Shown: positions 8,029-17,463 of the stretch, piece by piece | Position numbering within the stretch: the stretch's first letter is position 1 | Layout of the letters: every line of letters begins with the position of its first letter | Source of the DNA: Paenibacillus elgii NBRC 100335 | GTDB taxonomy: Bacteria > Bacillota > Bacilli > Paenibacillales > NBRC-103111 | Length of the DNA stretch: 64,000 bases | Reading direction: 5' to 3' | NCBI RefSeq assembly: GCF_004000865.1 | Contig: NZ_BIMB01000006.1 | Span: forward strand, 1 to 64,000 | Made by a program: the position numbers and the translations under genes | Notes under the pieces: model-generated | Told to the model about the DNA's origin: nothing | Seen by the model: only the letters and a program-made list of their open reading frames with translations | Database searches by the model: none

Positions 8029-9426
8029 GTGCATACACTCGGGAATAAGCACTCGGCGCTGCTTTTTCGGCTTCCGCTTGTCTATTTTCTTGCAGCGGCG
8101 CTTTTATTGTCCGCTCTAATTGGATTTTTGCCTGCGGAACCCGCGAGCGCCGAATCGTCGTCCTCGCCGCCGAAAGCCGCCCCGGTTGTCGTGATTCCGG
8201 TGCATCAAGCGGTGGAGAACGGGCTGCAAACTTTTTTACAGCGGGCGCTGCAGGAAGCGCAAGCGATGGGCGCCTATTACGTCGTGCTGGACGTCGATAC
8301 GCTTGGCGGCCGCGTCGATTCGGCGCAGGAAATCGGTCAACTGATCAAAAACAGCCCGGTTCCGACGATTGCTTATGTGCACGGCAAAGCCATCTCGGCA
8401 GGCAGCTACATTGCGCTGAATGCCGGCAAAATCGCCATGGAGCCGGGAAGCTCGCTCGGTGCGGCAGCCGTTGTGGACGGGGCCGGGAATGAAATCGAAA
8501 GCGTCAAGGTGGTTTCGTATTGGTCTGGCCAGATGAAGGCCGCCGCAGAGCTGCGCGGACGGAAGACACAAATCGCCGAAGCGATGGTCGACAAAAACGT
8601 CGGCGTGTCCATGCCGGAGATTGGCCGAACGGTGCCTAAGGGCAAAATTTTGACGCTCACGGCGGAGGAAGCGCTTAAAGTCGGTTATGCGGAGAAAATG
8701 GCCGCCAGCCTGCAGGAGGTCGTACAGTTCATCGGCGGGGAAGAGCATCCGCTCGTCAAGCTGAAGCCGAGCCTGGCGGAATCGTTCGCCCGGTACGTGA
8801 CTCAGCCTTGGGTGTCGACGCTGCTGCTCATCATAGGGATCGCCGGGATCGCGATCGAGCTGTTCGTCCCCGGCTTCGGGCTACCCGGAATCATCGGCGT
8901 GCTCGGCTTCGGGCTGTACTTTTTCGGACATTATATCGCCGGATTCGCCGGGTTCGAGGAGATCGCCCTGTTTATCGCCGGCATTTTGCTGCTATTGATC
9001 GAGGTGTTCGTGTCCAGCTTCGGGATATTGGGCTTTCTCGGCGCTGCCTGCTTGATCAGCGGCGTCGTGCTTGCCGCCTACAACACGAAAGCGGCCGCGG
9101 TGAATCTGGGGATTGCTTTCGTCGTTGCGGTCGTCGTCGTCGCCGTTGTCGTGAAAATTTTTAAGCATCGCGGCGTCTGGAACCGGTTTGTATTGCGGGA
9201 AAAGCTCACCGAAGAGAAAGGCTACGTGTCCGCGTCGTCCCGCAGCGATCTGCTCGGCCGGACAGGCAAGGCGGTTACGCCGCTCAGGCCGGCCGGGACC
9301 GCAATGTTCGGCGACGAGCGCGTCGATGTCGTCACGGTGGGGGATTTTGTCGCATCCGGCCGAATGGTGACGGTCACGCATGTCGAAGGTGTCCGGGTCG
9401 TCGTAAAGGAAGTTAAAGAACCGTAA
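8029..9426 (+). CDS. NfeD family membrane serine protease
   Basis: This is a full-length (465 residue) NfeD protein: signal/TM segment, ClpP-class protease domain (candidate nucleophile Ser in [10 protein letters not shown], candidate base Lys in the following helical stretch), about four membrane helices, and a C-terminal OB-fold. Such proteins pair with flotillin/stomatin partners, and floA follows directly. The start is GTG 8029 with AAGGAGG six bases upstream; the frame is open to 7990 but that extension has no ribosome binding site. It corresponds to B. subtilis yqeZ (nfeD2). The likely role is membrane quality control or organisation with FloA, an inference from family and neighbour. 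Confidence 0.93.
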   Translation: MHTLGNKHSALLFRLPLVYFLAAALLLSALIGFLPAEPASAESSSSPPKAAPVVVIPVHQAVENGLQTFLQRALQEAQAMGAYYVVLDVDTLGGRVDSAQEIGQLIKNSPVPTIAYVHGKAISAGSYIALNAGKIAMEPGSSLGAAAVVDGAGNEIESVKVVSYWSGQMKAAAELRGRKTQIAEAMVDKNVGVSMPEIGRTVPKGKILTLTAEEALKVGYAEKMAASLQEVVQFIGGEEHPLVKLKPSLAESFARYVTQPWVSTLLLIIGIAGIAIELFVPGFGLPGIIGVLGFGLYFFGHYIAGFAGFEEIALFIAGILLLLIEVFVSSFGILGFLGAACLISGVVLAAYNTKAAAVNLGIAFVVAVVVVAVVVKIFKHRGVWNRFVLREKLTEEKGYVSASSRSDLLGRTGKAVTPLRPAGTAMFGDERVDVVTVGDFVASGRMVTVTHVEGVRVVVKEVKEP

Positions 9427-9481
9427 GCAGAACGCCTTGCCATTACGTCGATGGACTTACAACAAAGGAGGAATTTGTACA

Positions 9482-10474
9482 ATGGATACATCCCTTATTT
9501 CAATTTTCTTGCTGGCGGCCGTTGTGATCATCGCCCTATCCGTATTTTTTACGTTTGTCCCGGTCATGCTGTGGATTTCCGCGCTGGCGTCCGGGGTGCG
9601 GATCGGCATCATTACGCTCGTGGCGATGCGGCTGCGCCGGGTTATCCCGAGCCGGATCGTCAATCCGATGATCAAGGCGACCAAGGCCGGACTAGATCTA
9701 ACCATTAACCAGTTGGAGAGCCACTTTTTGGCCGGCGGTAACGTTGACCGCGTAGTCAATGCGTTGATCGCGGCGCACCGCGCCAACATTCACTTGGAAT
9801 TCGAGCGTGCGGCGGCGATCGATCTGGCCGGCCGCGACGTGCTTCAGGCCGTACAGATGAGCGTCAACCCTCGAGTGATCGAGACGCCGGTCGTCTCCGC
9901 CGTCGCCAAAGACGGGATTGAAGTGAAAGTTATCGCACGGGTGACGGTACGTACCAACCTCGACCGGCTGGTCGGGGGCGCGGGAGAAGAAACGATCATC
10001 GCTCGCGTCGGCGAAGGGATCGTCACGACGGTAGGTTCCAGCAGCTCGCACAAGGACGTGCTTGAAAACCCCGATATGATTTCCCGGACGGTATTGGGCA
10101 AAGGGCTGGATGCCGGTACGGCGTTTGAGATTTTGTCCATCGATATTGCGGATGTGGACGTAGGCAAAAACATCGGGGCGCACCTGCAAACGGAGCAAGC
10201 GGAAGCCGACAAGCGGATTGCGCAGGCGAAGGCGGAGGAGCGCCGTGCAATGGCCGTCGCCCAAGAGCAGGAGATGAAGGCGAAGGTCGTGGAGATGAAA
10301 GCGAAGGTCGTGGAAGCCGAATCCGAAGTGCCGCTCGCGATGGCGGAAGCGCTGCGCGAAGGGAAACTCGGCGTCATGGACTACATGAACCTTAAGAACA
10401 TTGACGCAGACACGCAAATGCGCTCCAGCCTCGGCAAAATGAACGATCCGGGTAAAAACGGAGACAATGCCTAA
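9482..10474 (+). CDS. floA: Flotillin-like protein FloA
   Basis: This protein of 330 residues has an N-terminal membrane hairpin (about residues 5-50), a PHB/SPFH domain ([23 protein letters not shown] region), and an Ala/Glu/Lys-rich C-terminal coiled coil ([20 protein letters not shown]). FloA scaffolds functional membrane microdomains. The start ATG 9482 has AAAGGAGGA upstream; an in-frame start at 9437 overlaps the nfeD end region and is less likely. It lies 55 bases after nfeD and is presumably cotranscribed, as in B. subtilis yqeZ-yqfA. Confidence 0.95.
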   Translation: MDTSLISIFLLAAVVIIALSVFFTFVPVMLWISALASGVRIGIITLVAMRLRRVIPSRIVNPMIKATKAGLDLTINQLESHFLAGGNVDRVVNALIAAHRANIHLEFERAAAIDLAGRDVLQAVQMSVNPRVIETPVVSAVAKDGIEVKVIARVTVRTNLDRLVGGAGEETIIARVGEGIVTTVGSSSSHKDVLENPDMISRTVLGKGLDAGTAFEILSIDIADVDVGKNIGAHLQTEQAEADKRIAQAKAEERRAMAVAQEQEMKAKVVEMKAKVVEAESEVPLAMAEALREGKLGVMDYMNLKNIDADTQMRSSLGKMNDPGKNGDNA

Positions 10475-10508
10475 TAGCCCCCAGCCAGGCGGAAAGGCGG
10501 GATAACCG

Positions 10509-11012
10509 ATGCGCACCATCTTGGATCTGATTATGAGCAACTGGTTTGTCGTAGTTATTTTGTATATCGTGCTAAGCAGTATCGTGAGAAAATTAAAGAC
10601 AGGCGGCAAGGGTGGAAGAGGCGTACCGCAGCCTCAGAAACGAGAGCCGAAAGGCAGCATGCCGCCCTTCGGCGGCGATGTCTCCGGCTGGCCTGGCTCG
10701 GCGAAGCCAATGCCCAAGGCCCAGCCGGTCCAAGCGCGGCCGGCCCAATCGGGCGGCGTCCGTCCTCAGCCGGCCGAAATGGACCGCCGCCGGTCGCGGC
10801 TTGCGCCTCTGCCCGAAGCTAACGCTGCGGCTGCACCGTCGCCTGAGCGGCCTTCTGCGGCCGCCACAGCGCCTTCTTTCGCCGAGCCGCAGGGCCCGGG
10901 CGAAAACGCAGCCGCTCCCTTCGGCGGCCTGACGCCGCAGGACGCGGCGCGCGGCGTGATGTGGGCCGAAATTCTCGGCCCTCCGCGAGCCAAACGCCCC
11001 TTCCGGCGTTAA
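10509..11012 (+). CDS. Membrane-anchored Pro/Ala-rich protein, yqfB position
   Basis: This protein of 167 residues sits where yqfB lies in B. subtilis, but I cannot show homology. Residues about 8-26 form one membrane helix (NWFVVVILYIVLSSIV), followed by a basic stretch and about 100 residues of low-complexity Pro/Ala/Gln/Arg sequence. The C-terminus (TPQDAARGVMWAEILGPPRA) looks structured and could be a conserved peptide motif. The start at 10509 has AGGCGGG upstream. Its place after nfeD-floA suggests an accessory to the flotillin unit; the function is not known. Confidence 0.75.
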   Translation: MRTILDLIMSNWFVVVILYIVLSSIVRKLKTGGKGGRGVPQPQKREPKGSMPPFGGDVSGWPGSAKPMPKAQPVQARPAQSGGVRPQPAEMDRRRSRLAPLPEANAAAAPSPERPSAAATAPSFAEPQGPGENAAAPFGGLTPQDAARGVMWAEILGPPRAKRPFRR

Positions 11013-11025
11013 GATTTCATACGAA

Positions 11026-11080
11026 GCGTCTTCCTTTCGATCCCGGTTTCCGGGGTTCGCGGGAAGGCGCTTTTTGTTTT
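11026..11080 (+). terminator. Imperfect terminator hairpin
   Basis: An imperfect stem (AGCGTCTTCC side against GGGAAGGCGCT side) with further pairing around CCCGG/CCGGGG is followed by TTTTTGTTTT. It separates the nfeD-floA unit from yqfC. Confidence 0.6.
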
Positions 11081-11184
11081 GCCGCATGAGAGGGGCATGC
11101 TGCGTTCCGGGTCATATTTTCCAATTCCCGGCATAAGGTGTAAATAGCCGTGTTATGCTTTTTGGACTGCGGAGGAGGTTGACT

Positions 11185-11463
11185 ATGCGAAAGCTGACCC
11201 GCCGATTCAATCAATTTACTGCGAAATTACTCGACCTGCCGCAGGATGTCGTGATGGACTTGCCCCGCATGACCATGATCGGGAACCGGCAGCTTTATAT
11301 CGAAAATCACCGCGGCGTATTGCATTTTTCCAACGAGGTGCTCAAGCTGGCGCTCACGACGGGGCGGGTGGAGGTACATGGCTCGGAGCTTGTCATTCGC
11401 GCCATTTTGACAGAAGAAGTATTCATCGAAGGCATGATCCGAGATATCAAATATATTCCGTAG
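11185..11463 (+). CDS. yqfC: Sporulation protein YqfC
   Basis: This protein of 92 residues matches the YqfC family, a mother-cell sporulation protein with a YabP-like beta-rich core (GNRQLYIENHRGVLHFS, then EVFIEGMIRDIKYI). The start ATG 11185 follows GGAGGAGG by seven bases; the frame is open to 11155. It precedes yqfD by 21 bases, the invariant order in spore formers. The B. subtilis homologue is under sigma-E control; I did not find a convincing sigma-E promoter here. Confidence 0.92.
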   Translation: MRKLTRRFNQFTAKLLDLPQDVVMDLPRMTMIGNRQLYIENHRGVLHFSNEVLKLALTTGRVEVHGSELVIRAILTEEVFIEGMIRDIKYIP

Positions 11464-11484
11464 CCCGGAAAGGAGAGGTCGATC

Positions 11485-12666
11485 GTGAAATCTTCGTATA
11501 TCCACCGCCTGCGCGGCTTTGTTCGGATCGAAGTGAAAGGCGGGCAGATCGAGAAGCTGCTGAACCGCATGACGGAGCGGAAGATGGCCGTCTGGGATAT
11601 CCGGTATACGGCGGAAAATAAAGCCGAGCTATCGATCACGATCCGCGACTTTTTCCGGCTTCGCCCGCTACTGAAGGAGACAGGCTCCCGTTCCCGGATT
11701 CGCCAGAAAGAGGGGTTTCCTTTTTGGATAGACAAGCTGGAGAAACGCAAATTTTTTGCCATAGGCGTGCTTGCTTTCGTTATCGGAATTTATGTGCTGT
11801 CCTCGCTCGTATGGCATGTTCGCGTGGAAGGCAACGAGAAGCTGAGCAAGGAGCAGATTCTGCTAGCCGCGAAGCAGCAAGGCATTTACAAGCTGCAGTG
11901 GAAATTCCGCCTGAAAGACCCGGCCGAACTATCAAGGGCGCTGCAACAGGAGCTGCCGGGCACCGCTTGGGTCGGTGTGGAGGTAAGCGGCACGCATGTG
12001 ATTATTAAGGTCGTCGAATCGACTGTGCCCGATAAACCACCGCTGCTTAGCCCAAGGCATTTGGTCGCTTCCAAAAGTGCGCTGGTCACCGAAATTTTCG
12101 CCGAAAAGGGCAGGCCGCTCGTTAAGCCGAATACATACGTGCGCAAAGGAGACATCCTGATATCCGGCATCATCGGCGTCGAGACGAACCAGCAGAACGT
12201 TGTCGCCGCGGGGAGGGTGAAGGGAATTGTGTGGTACAAGCCGACCGTCGAAGTGCCGCTTACGCTCCAGTACAAGACCTATACGGGCGAAACGAAAAAC
12301 CGCTCGTACCTCGTCCTGGGCGGCCGCGGCCTTCAGCTAAGCGGCTACGGAAAAATTCCGTTCGAGCAGTATGAATCCATCCCCGAGCGGAAAACGCTCA
12401 GCTGGCGAGGCTACACACTCCCGATCGGGTGGCTCAGCGAAAAGCTGTTCGAGGTGCAGATTGTCGAGCAGGCGGTTGACCCGAAGGAAGCCTCGGAGCT
12501 CGGTATCGAGCAGGCTAAAACGCAAATTTTGTCGGCGGCGGGCAGCGAATCGCGTGTCGTTTCGGAAAAAATTTTGCATGAAAAGGCGGAGAATGGTAAA
12601 GTTTATATGGAAGTGCTTTTGGAAGTGGAAGAACCGATCGCAACCGAACAACCGATCGTCCCATAA
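11485..12666 (+). CDS. yqfD: Sporulation protein YqfD
   Basis: This protein of 393 residues is a YqfD-family sporulation protein, needed in B. subtilis for stage IV. It has a soluble N-terminal domain, one membrane helix (about residues 90-108, FAIGVLAFVIGIYVLSSLVW) and a large extracytoplasmic region starting VRVEGNEKLSKEQIL, which resembles a FtsQ/POTRA-like start. The GTG start at 11485 is preceded by AAAGGAGAGG. It is cotranscribed with yqfC. Confidence 0.93.
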   Translation: MKSSYIHRLRGFVRIEVKGGQIEKLLNRMTERKMAVWDIRYTAENKAELSITIRDFFRLRPLLKETGSRSRIRQKEGFPFWIDKLEKRKFFAIGVLAFVIGIYVLSSLVWHVRVEGNEKLSKEQILLAAKQQGIYKLQWKFRLKDPAELSRALQQELPGTAWVGVEVSGTHVIIKVVESTVPDKPPLLSPRHLVASKSALVTEIFAEKGRPLVKPNTYVRKGDILISGIIGVETNQQNVVAAGRVKGIVWYKPTVEVPLTLQYKTYTGETKNRSYLVLGGRGLQLSGYGKIPFEQYESIPERKTLSWRGYTLPIGWLSEKLFEVQIVEQAVDPKEASELGIEQAKTQILSAAGSESRVVSEKILHEKAENGKVYMEVLLEVEEPIATEQPIVP

Positions 12667-12730
12667 ATACTACTGACGGAGCGGTTTACGGCCGGAAGGT
12701 TTTTTATTTCATCAACGTAGTGCGGGCGGA

Positions 12731-12849
12731 GAGCTGCACATTGCTGCCGTAGAGTTTACGTGCCGCCTTTGAATTCGGATTCTTCCCGATCATTTATATA
12801 TTCATAGAATCCGAATTCAAGAGCGGCCGGAGGCAGCAATGTCTTGCTC
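12731..12849. repeat. Nested palindromic element between yqfD and phoH
   Basis: The perfect 12-base arms GAATTCGGATTC (12771-12782) and GAATCCGAATTC (12807-12818) extend outward to 22-base arms with two mismatches. A second, outer inverted repeat, ACATTGCTGCC (12738-12748) with GGCAGCAATGT (12832-12842), lies outside them. The whole can fold as one imperfect hairpin of about 119 bases with an A/T-rich loop. There is no terminal T-run, so it is not a plain terminator. It could be a small palindromic repeat family or an RNA structure in the phoH leader. Confidence 0.65.
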
Positions 12850-12921
12850 GCAGCACCGCGCCACTCTGGTGAATGAATCGCCTTCCCGCCGAAAACCCGG
12901 AGGAGAGATTAAGCCCTGTAC

Positions 12922-13884
12922 ATGGATCAACAGACCACCGCAAAAGTCACACTCAAAAATACGGCCGAAGCCCTCGCGCTCTTCGGGCCGCAGGACAAAT
13001 TCCTGCACCTGATCGAGCAGCATACGCAGGCCGCCATCTTTACCCGCGAGGAAGAGATCGTCATCCAAGGCCAAGCGGCCGATACGGCTCGCCTCGAACA
13101 GCTGTTCACCGTGCTGCTGGAACTGGTCCGCAACCAATACGCGCTGACGGAGCGGGATATTCATTACGCGATCGACCTGGCCAAAGAAATGAAGGCCGAT
13201 CAGCTGCTCGATTTGTTTAAAGGCGAAATCGCCCTTACCCACAAAGGCAAGCCGATCCGCATCAAGACGATCGGGCAAAAGCAGTATGTCAACGAAATCA
13301 AGAAAAAAGATATCGTCTTCGGGATCGGACCGGCCGGTACGGGCAAAACATACATCGCCGTCGTGCTCGCCGTCTCCGCGCTCAAGGAAGGCAAAGTGAA
13401 GCGGATCGTACTGACGAGACCCGCGGTCGAAGCGGGCGAGAGTCTTGGCTTTCTGCCCGGCGACCTGCAGGAAAAGGTTGACCCCTATTTGCGTCCATTG
13501 TATGATGCTCTTAACGACGTGCTCGGGCCGGAGCAGGTGCTCAAATCGCTGGAGCGTGGCCTCATCGAGATCGCTCCGCTCGCCTATATGCGCGGCCGGA
13601 CGCTCGACGATTCGTTCATCATTTTGGACGAAGCGCAAAATACGACGCCGGAGCAGATGAAGATGTTTTTGACGCGCCTCGGATTCGGCTCGAAGATGGT
13701 CATTACCGGCGACGTAACGCAGATCGACCTCCCGCGGGGCAAGTCGTCGGGGCTGGTGGAGGCGCAGCGCATCCTGAGGAACATTGAAGAGCTCGGATTT
13801 ATCCGGTTTGCCGAACAGGACGTTGTCAGACATTCATTGGTGCAAAAAATCATCATGGCCTATAATGAGGACAAAGAAGGCTGA
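12922..13884 (+). CDS. phoH: PhoH family ATPase
   Basis: This protein of 320 residues has an N-terminal KH-like region and a P-loop ATPase of the PhoH type: Walker A GPAGTGKT, Walker B FIILDEAQN, and MVITGDVTQIDLP. PhoH/YbeZ proteins act with YbeY in ribosomal RNA maturation, and ybeY lies two genes downstream. ATG 12922 is the first good start but GGAGGA (12899-12904) is about 17 bases away; a CTG at 12916 is better spaced, so the true start is not settled. The pgpH gene begins 20 bases after the stop. Confidence 0.95.
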   Translation: MDQQTTAKVTLKNTAEALALFGPQDKFLHLIEQHTQAAIFTREEEIVIQGQAADTARLEQLFTVLLELVRNQYALTERDIHYAIDLAKEMKADQLLDLFKGEIALTHKGKPIRIKTIGQKQYVNEIKKKDIVFGIGPAGTGKTYIAVVLAVSALKEGKVKRIVLTRPAVEAGESLGFLPGDLQEKVDPYLRPLYDALNDVLGPEQVLKSLERGLIEIAPLAYMRGRTLDDSFIILDEAQNTTPEQMKMFLTRLGFGSKMVITGDVTQIDLPRGKSSGLVEAQRILRNIEELGFIRFAEQDVVRHSLVQKIIMAYNEDKEG

Positions 13885-13904
13885 GGAAGGGTTGACCTTT
13901 CGTC

Positions 13905-16190
13905 ATGAACAACCGCGTTTCCATTCAAGGCAAATTTCAATACCGGCTTGCCGGCTGGAGATACAGCGCCATCGTGCGCTTTCTTCTGTTTTTAGCGCTT
14001 GCCGTCGTGTTTTACGTCGCTCTGCTGCACCGGATTGTGCCGCAGACGTACGACATACAGCTCGGAAGCGTTACGGAGAAAGATATCCTGGCCCCCAGGG
14101 CGATTGCGAACGAAGTCGCAACGGAAAAAGCGAAGGAAGAAGCGGCCGCACGGGTGCAGCCGGTGTATAAGATCGCCTCGCTGCGCAACGAAGTGGCGGT
14201 CGAAGCGATTTTTGAGAAGCTTCAGCAGATCAACAGCGATGCGGAGGTTTCCGTCGCCGACAAAGTCAATATTTACAAAACGGTCATTCCGACGATTATT
14301 CAGGACCACTTGGACCGTCAGATCAAGGGCTTCACGGACAGCGGTCAATACAACGACCTGCTGCTGGCGGAAATGCGCAAAAGCATCCGTGAGCAGCAGT
14401 ACCGGATTCCGGAGGAATCGTTTTACAAAATTCCCCGGCTCACCAAAGAAGATCTGACCGCGATGGAGCCTGTGGCCAAAGAAATTGTCATCAAGCTGAT
14501 GAGCGACCAGATTACGGATGCGCAGACGGCCAGAGTTAAGGTGCCGGAATTGGTGAACTCTTCGACGCTGACCAAGAACAATGCGCGTGAGCTGGTTCAG
14601 GAGCTCGTGCGGGCGGCGCTTTCGCCGAACAAATTTTACGACCAAAAAGGAACCGAGGAAGCCAAGGGACACGCGCGTGACAACGTCAAGCAAGTGATGA
14701 TCAACAAAAACGAAGTGCTCGTTCCCAAGGGCGAAAAAGTAACGGAAGAACTGTATCAACGTTTGGCTTCGCTCGATTTGCTGAAAGACGAGGCCAGCTA
14801 TTGGCCAAATCTCGGTCTCTTTTTATTTATCGTCTTATGCTGCGCGTTTTTGTATATGTATGTCAGACAAAGCTCGCTCCCGATCAATCAGAATAACGCT
14901 CAGCTGTTTATGTACGTGCTGATTGTCGTCCTAACGATTGCCGGGATGAAGCTGTTCTCGCTGCTGCAAAATCTGGATTACCCGTATATCGGCTACTTGG
15001 CCCCGACGGCGATGGCAGCCATGATGGTGACGATTTTGCTCAACTCGCACCTTGCTTTTGTGACCGCGGTCGTGTTGAGCGTCATTTCCAGCGTCATTTT
15101 TAACTCGGATCATCTGCAGTCGTTCGAATTCAAATACGGCTTGTTGACGCTGACCAGCTCGTTTGCGGCGATCTTCTCGATCCAGCGGGCAAGCCAGCGC
15201 TCCTCGATCCTGAAAGCGGGGATCATGGTCTCGCTCTTCGCTCTGGCACTCGTATCCGCGCTGCTGCTGCTCGAAGATCACGAAACGAGAACGAACGCGC
15301 TGTTTGCCGGTTCCTTCGCCTTGGGAAGCGGGCTGCTTACCGCTGTGTTCGTTATGGGCCTACTGCCGTTTTTCGAAGTCGCGTTCGGCATTTTGTCGCC
15401 GCTCAAGCTGGTCGAGCTTTCCAACCCGAACCATCCGCTGCTGCGCAAGCTGCTGACGGAGACGCCGGGTACCTACCATCACAGCGTCATGGTCGGCAAT
15501 TTATCGGAAGCCGCGGCCGGCGCGATCGGTGCCGACGGGCTGCTCTGCCGGGTCGGAGCCTATTATCACGATATCGGGAAGACGAAGCGACCGAGTTATT
15601 TTATCGAGAATCAGTCGCACTCGGAAAACCCGCACGATAAAATCGAACCGGCGCTGAGCAAATCGATCATTGTGGCCCATGCGCGCGATGGCGTCGAAAT
15701 GCTGAAGGATCACAACATTCCGAAGCCGATCCGCGATATTGCGGAGCAGCACCATGGCACGACCTTGCTGCAATATTTTTATCATAAAGCGAAAAAGCTC
15801 GCCGAAGAGCGCCAGGAGAAACCGCCGGAAGAGGCGGAGTACCGCTATCCCGGTCCGAAAGCCCAGACGAAAGAAGCGGCGATCGTCGGCATCGCCGATT
15901 GCGTCGAGGCAGCCGTCCGCTCCCTGCGCAATCCGACCGTCGAACAGATCGACTCGATGGTGCGCAAAATTATTAAAAACCGGCTTGACGACGGCCAGTT
16001 TAACGAATGCGATCTGACCATCAAGGAACTGGATCAGATCGTTAAGATTTTGAACGAGACGCTGCTGGGCATTTTCCACTCGCGAATCGAATATCCCGCG
16101 GATATGCCGGAGCAGAAAACGGCGACGAAGCAGGAAAAGGCGAAGTCCGAAGCGAAGATGTCGGAAATGAAGAAAGAGGTGAAGCCATGA
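13905..16190 (+). CDS. pgpH: PgpH-type c-di-AMP phosphodiesterase (7TM-HD)
   Basis: This membrane protein of 761 residues has the full 7TMR-HD layout: one N-terminal membrane helix, a large extracellular domain (about 50-300), seven membrane helices (about 305-500), and a cytoplasmic HD domain with TYHHSVMVGNL, YYHDIGKTKRP (His555-Asp556) and HHGTTLLQYF. The family hydrolyses cyclic di-AMP, controlling turgor and potassium. It corresponds to B. subtilis yqfF. The Lys/Glu-rich C-terminus overlaps the ybeY start by four bases, so the two are translationally coupled. Confidence 0.95.
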   Translation: MNNRVSIQGKFQYRLAGWRYSAIVRFLLFLALAVVFYVALLHRIVPQTYDIQLGSVTEKDILAPRAIANEVATEKAKEEAAARVQPVYKIASLRNEVAVEAIFEKLQQINSDAEVSVADKVNIYKTVIPTIIQDHLDRQIKGFTDSGQYNDLLLAEMRKSIREQQYRIPEESFYKIPRLTKEDLTAMEPVAKEIVIKLMSDQITDAQTARVKVPELVNSSTLTKNNARELVQELVRAALSPNKFYDQKGTEEAKGHARDNVKQVMINKNEVLVPKGEKVTEELYQRLASLDLLKDEASYWPNLGLFLFIVLCCAFLYMYVRQSSLPINQNNAQLFMYVLIVVLTIAGMKLFSLLQNLDYPYIGYLAPTAMAAMMVTILLNSHLAFVTAVVLSVISSVIFNSDHLQSFEFKYGLLTLTSSFAAIFSIQRASQRSSILKAGIMVSLFALALVSALLLLEDHETRTNALFAGSFALGSGLLTAVFVMGLLPFFEVAFGILSPLKLVELSNPNHPLLRKLLTETPGTYHHSVMVGNLSEAAAGAIGADGLLCRVGAYYHDIGKTKRPSYFIENQSHSENPHDKIEPALSKSIIVAHARDGVEMLKDHNIPKPIRDIAEQHHGTTLLQYFYHKAKKLAEERQEKPPEEAEYRYPGPKAQTKEAAIVGIADCVEAAVRSLRNPTVEQIDSMVRKIIKNRLDDGQFNECDLTIKELDQIVKILNETLLGIFHSRIEYPADMPEQKTATKQEKAKSEAKMSEMKKEVKP

Positions 16191-16747
16191 GCCTGAAGCT
16201 TTCATGGAACAGCGAGCAGACCGCTTACGAGATTACGCCGGCTCTCATCGAGAAGCTGAAAACGCTGCTTAGCCTTGCCGGCAAGCAGGAAGAGGTGCCG
16301 GATGGCGAAGTGGCGTTGACATTCGTCGACGACGAGGCTATTCAAGAGCTTAACAAGCAATACCGGGGACTGGATAAGCCGACGGACGTGCTTTCATTCG
16401 CCATGCGGGAAATGGGCGAAGACGAGATCGAGATCATTTATGGCGACGACGGCTTCGAGGAAGTGGAGTACGCGGACGAGACGGACGGAGAAGAGGCCGG
16501 GACGACAGAGGACGATGATAGCGACGACGACGGCTATGAAGAGCCTCTCGGCGATATTATCATCTCGGTACCGCGGGCGATCGCCCAGGCTGACGAATAC
16601 GGCCATTCCGTCGAGCGGGAGCTCGGGTTTCTGTTCGTTCACGGCTTTCTGCATTTGATCGGTTACGATCATCAGGACGAGGAAGAAGAGAAGGTCATGT
16701 TCGGCAAGCAGGAGCACATCCTGCAGCAGGCGGGATTGACGCGGTGA
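16187..16747 (+). CDS. ybeY: Endoribonuclease YbeY with acidic insertion
   Basis: This is the metal-dependent RNase YbeY, needed for 16S rRNA 3' end maturation and late ribosome quality control. The zinc motif HGFLHLIGYDH (His152, His156, His162) and the PTDVLSFAM segment are intact. At 186 residues it is longer than the usual 150-165 because a highly acidic insert (about residues 76-118, rich in Asp and Glu) splits the sheet between VLSFAMRE and LGDIIIS. The start overlaps pgpH, and the dgkA start overlaps the ybeY stop by four bases. Confidence 0.95.
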   Translation: MSLKLSWNSEQTAYEITPALIEKLKTLLSLAGKQEEVPDGEVALTFVDDEAIQELNKQYRGLDKPTDVLSFAMREMGEDEIEIIYGDDGFEEVEYADETDGEEAGTTEDDDSDDDGYEEPLGDIIISVPRAIAQADEYGHSVERELGFLFVHGFLHLIGYDHQDEEEEKVMFGKQEHILQQAGLTR

Positions 16748-17442
16748 AGCAGCCGGTCAAATGGCAGCGCAGCTTTCGGTATGCTTACGAAGGCGTAAAA
16801 TACGCCCTCGCGACCCAGCGGAACATGAAATTTCATTTTTTCGCCGCGTTGGTCATCCTGGCGCTCGCCTTGTTCTTCGGCCTGCCGAAGACGGACATTT
16901 TATTCATTTTACTTGCCGTGACGCTTATGATCGTGACGGAATTGATCAACACCGCCATCGAAAAAACAGTCGATCTGGCTATGCCGGACCTGCATCCGTT
17001 GGCGAAAATCGCCAAGGACGTGGCTGCGGCTTCCGTATTGGTCACGGCAGCTTTTGCTGCCGTAACGGGAATGATCGTATTTTACGATCCGATCGAACGG
17101 CTCATTCAAACCGGCCGGGCGGGAGCCCATCCCATCACCGCGGGAACGGTATGGATTTTGCTTTGCCTGGTCATCCTGACAGTGATTGCGGTGCAGACTC
17201 GCTTTTCCTCTAAAGGAAATGGGGTGAAGCCGAGCCTGCTGACGGCCGTCGCTTTTGCGGTCGCCTCCTTGATCGCCTGCCGGGTTCAAGATACGCTTGT
17301 CGCATTGCTGGGCTTTTTATTGGCTACGGTACTGCTGCTGGCGCTTCACGACAAACGCAAGCGGCCTTTCAGCTCGCTGCTGCTTGGTGCTCTGCTTGGA
17401 GGATTCATTACGGTACTCGCCTATTATTTATATCCCATGTAG
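16744..17442 (+). CDS. dgkA: Diacylglycerol/undecaprenol kinase with extra membrane domain
   Basis: Residues 1-115 are a complete DgkA-type integral membrane kinase: TQRNMKFH, the catalytic ELINTAIEKTVD (Glu66, Glu73) and AKDVAAASVL. In Gram-positive bacteria this enzyme phosphorylates undecaprenol. Residues 116-232 add about four membrane helices that I do not recognise; lipid phosphatase (PAP2) His motifs are absent. The usual length is about 125 residues, so this is roughly double. The GTG start at 16744 overlaps the ybeY stop. The extension might tune lipid carrier recycling, which is speculation. Confidence 0.92.
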   Translation: MKQPVKWQRSFRYAYEGVKYALATQRNMKFHFFAALVILALALFFGLPKTDILFILLAVTLMIVTELINTAIEKTVDLAMPDLHPLAKIAKDVAAASVLVTAAFAAVTGMIVFYDPIERLIQTGRAGAHPITAGTVWILLCLVILTVIAVQTRFSSKGNGVKPSLLTAVAFAVASLIACRVQDTLVALLGFLLATVLLLALHDKRKRPFSSLLLGALLGGFITVLAYYLYPM

Positions 17443-17463
17443 GTTGCGAAAGGGGCGCTTCTC

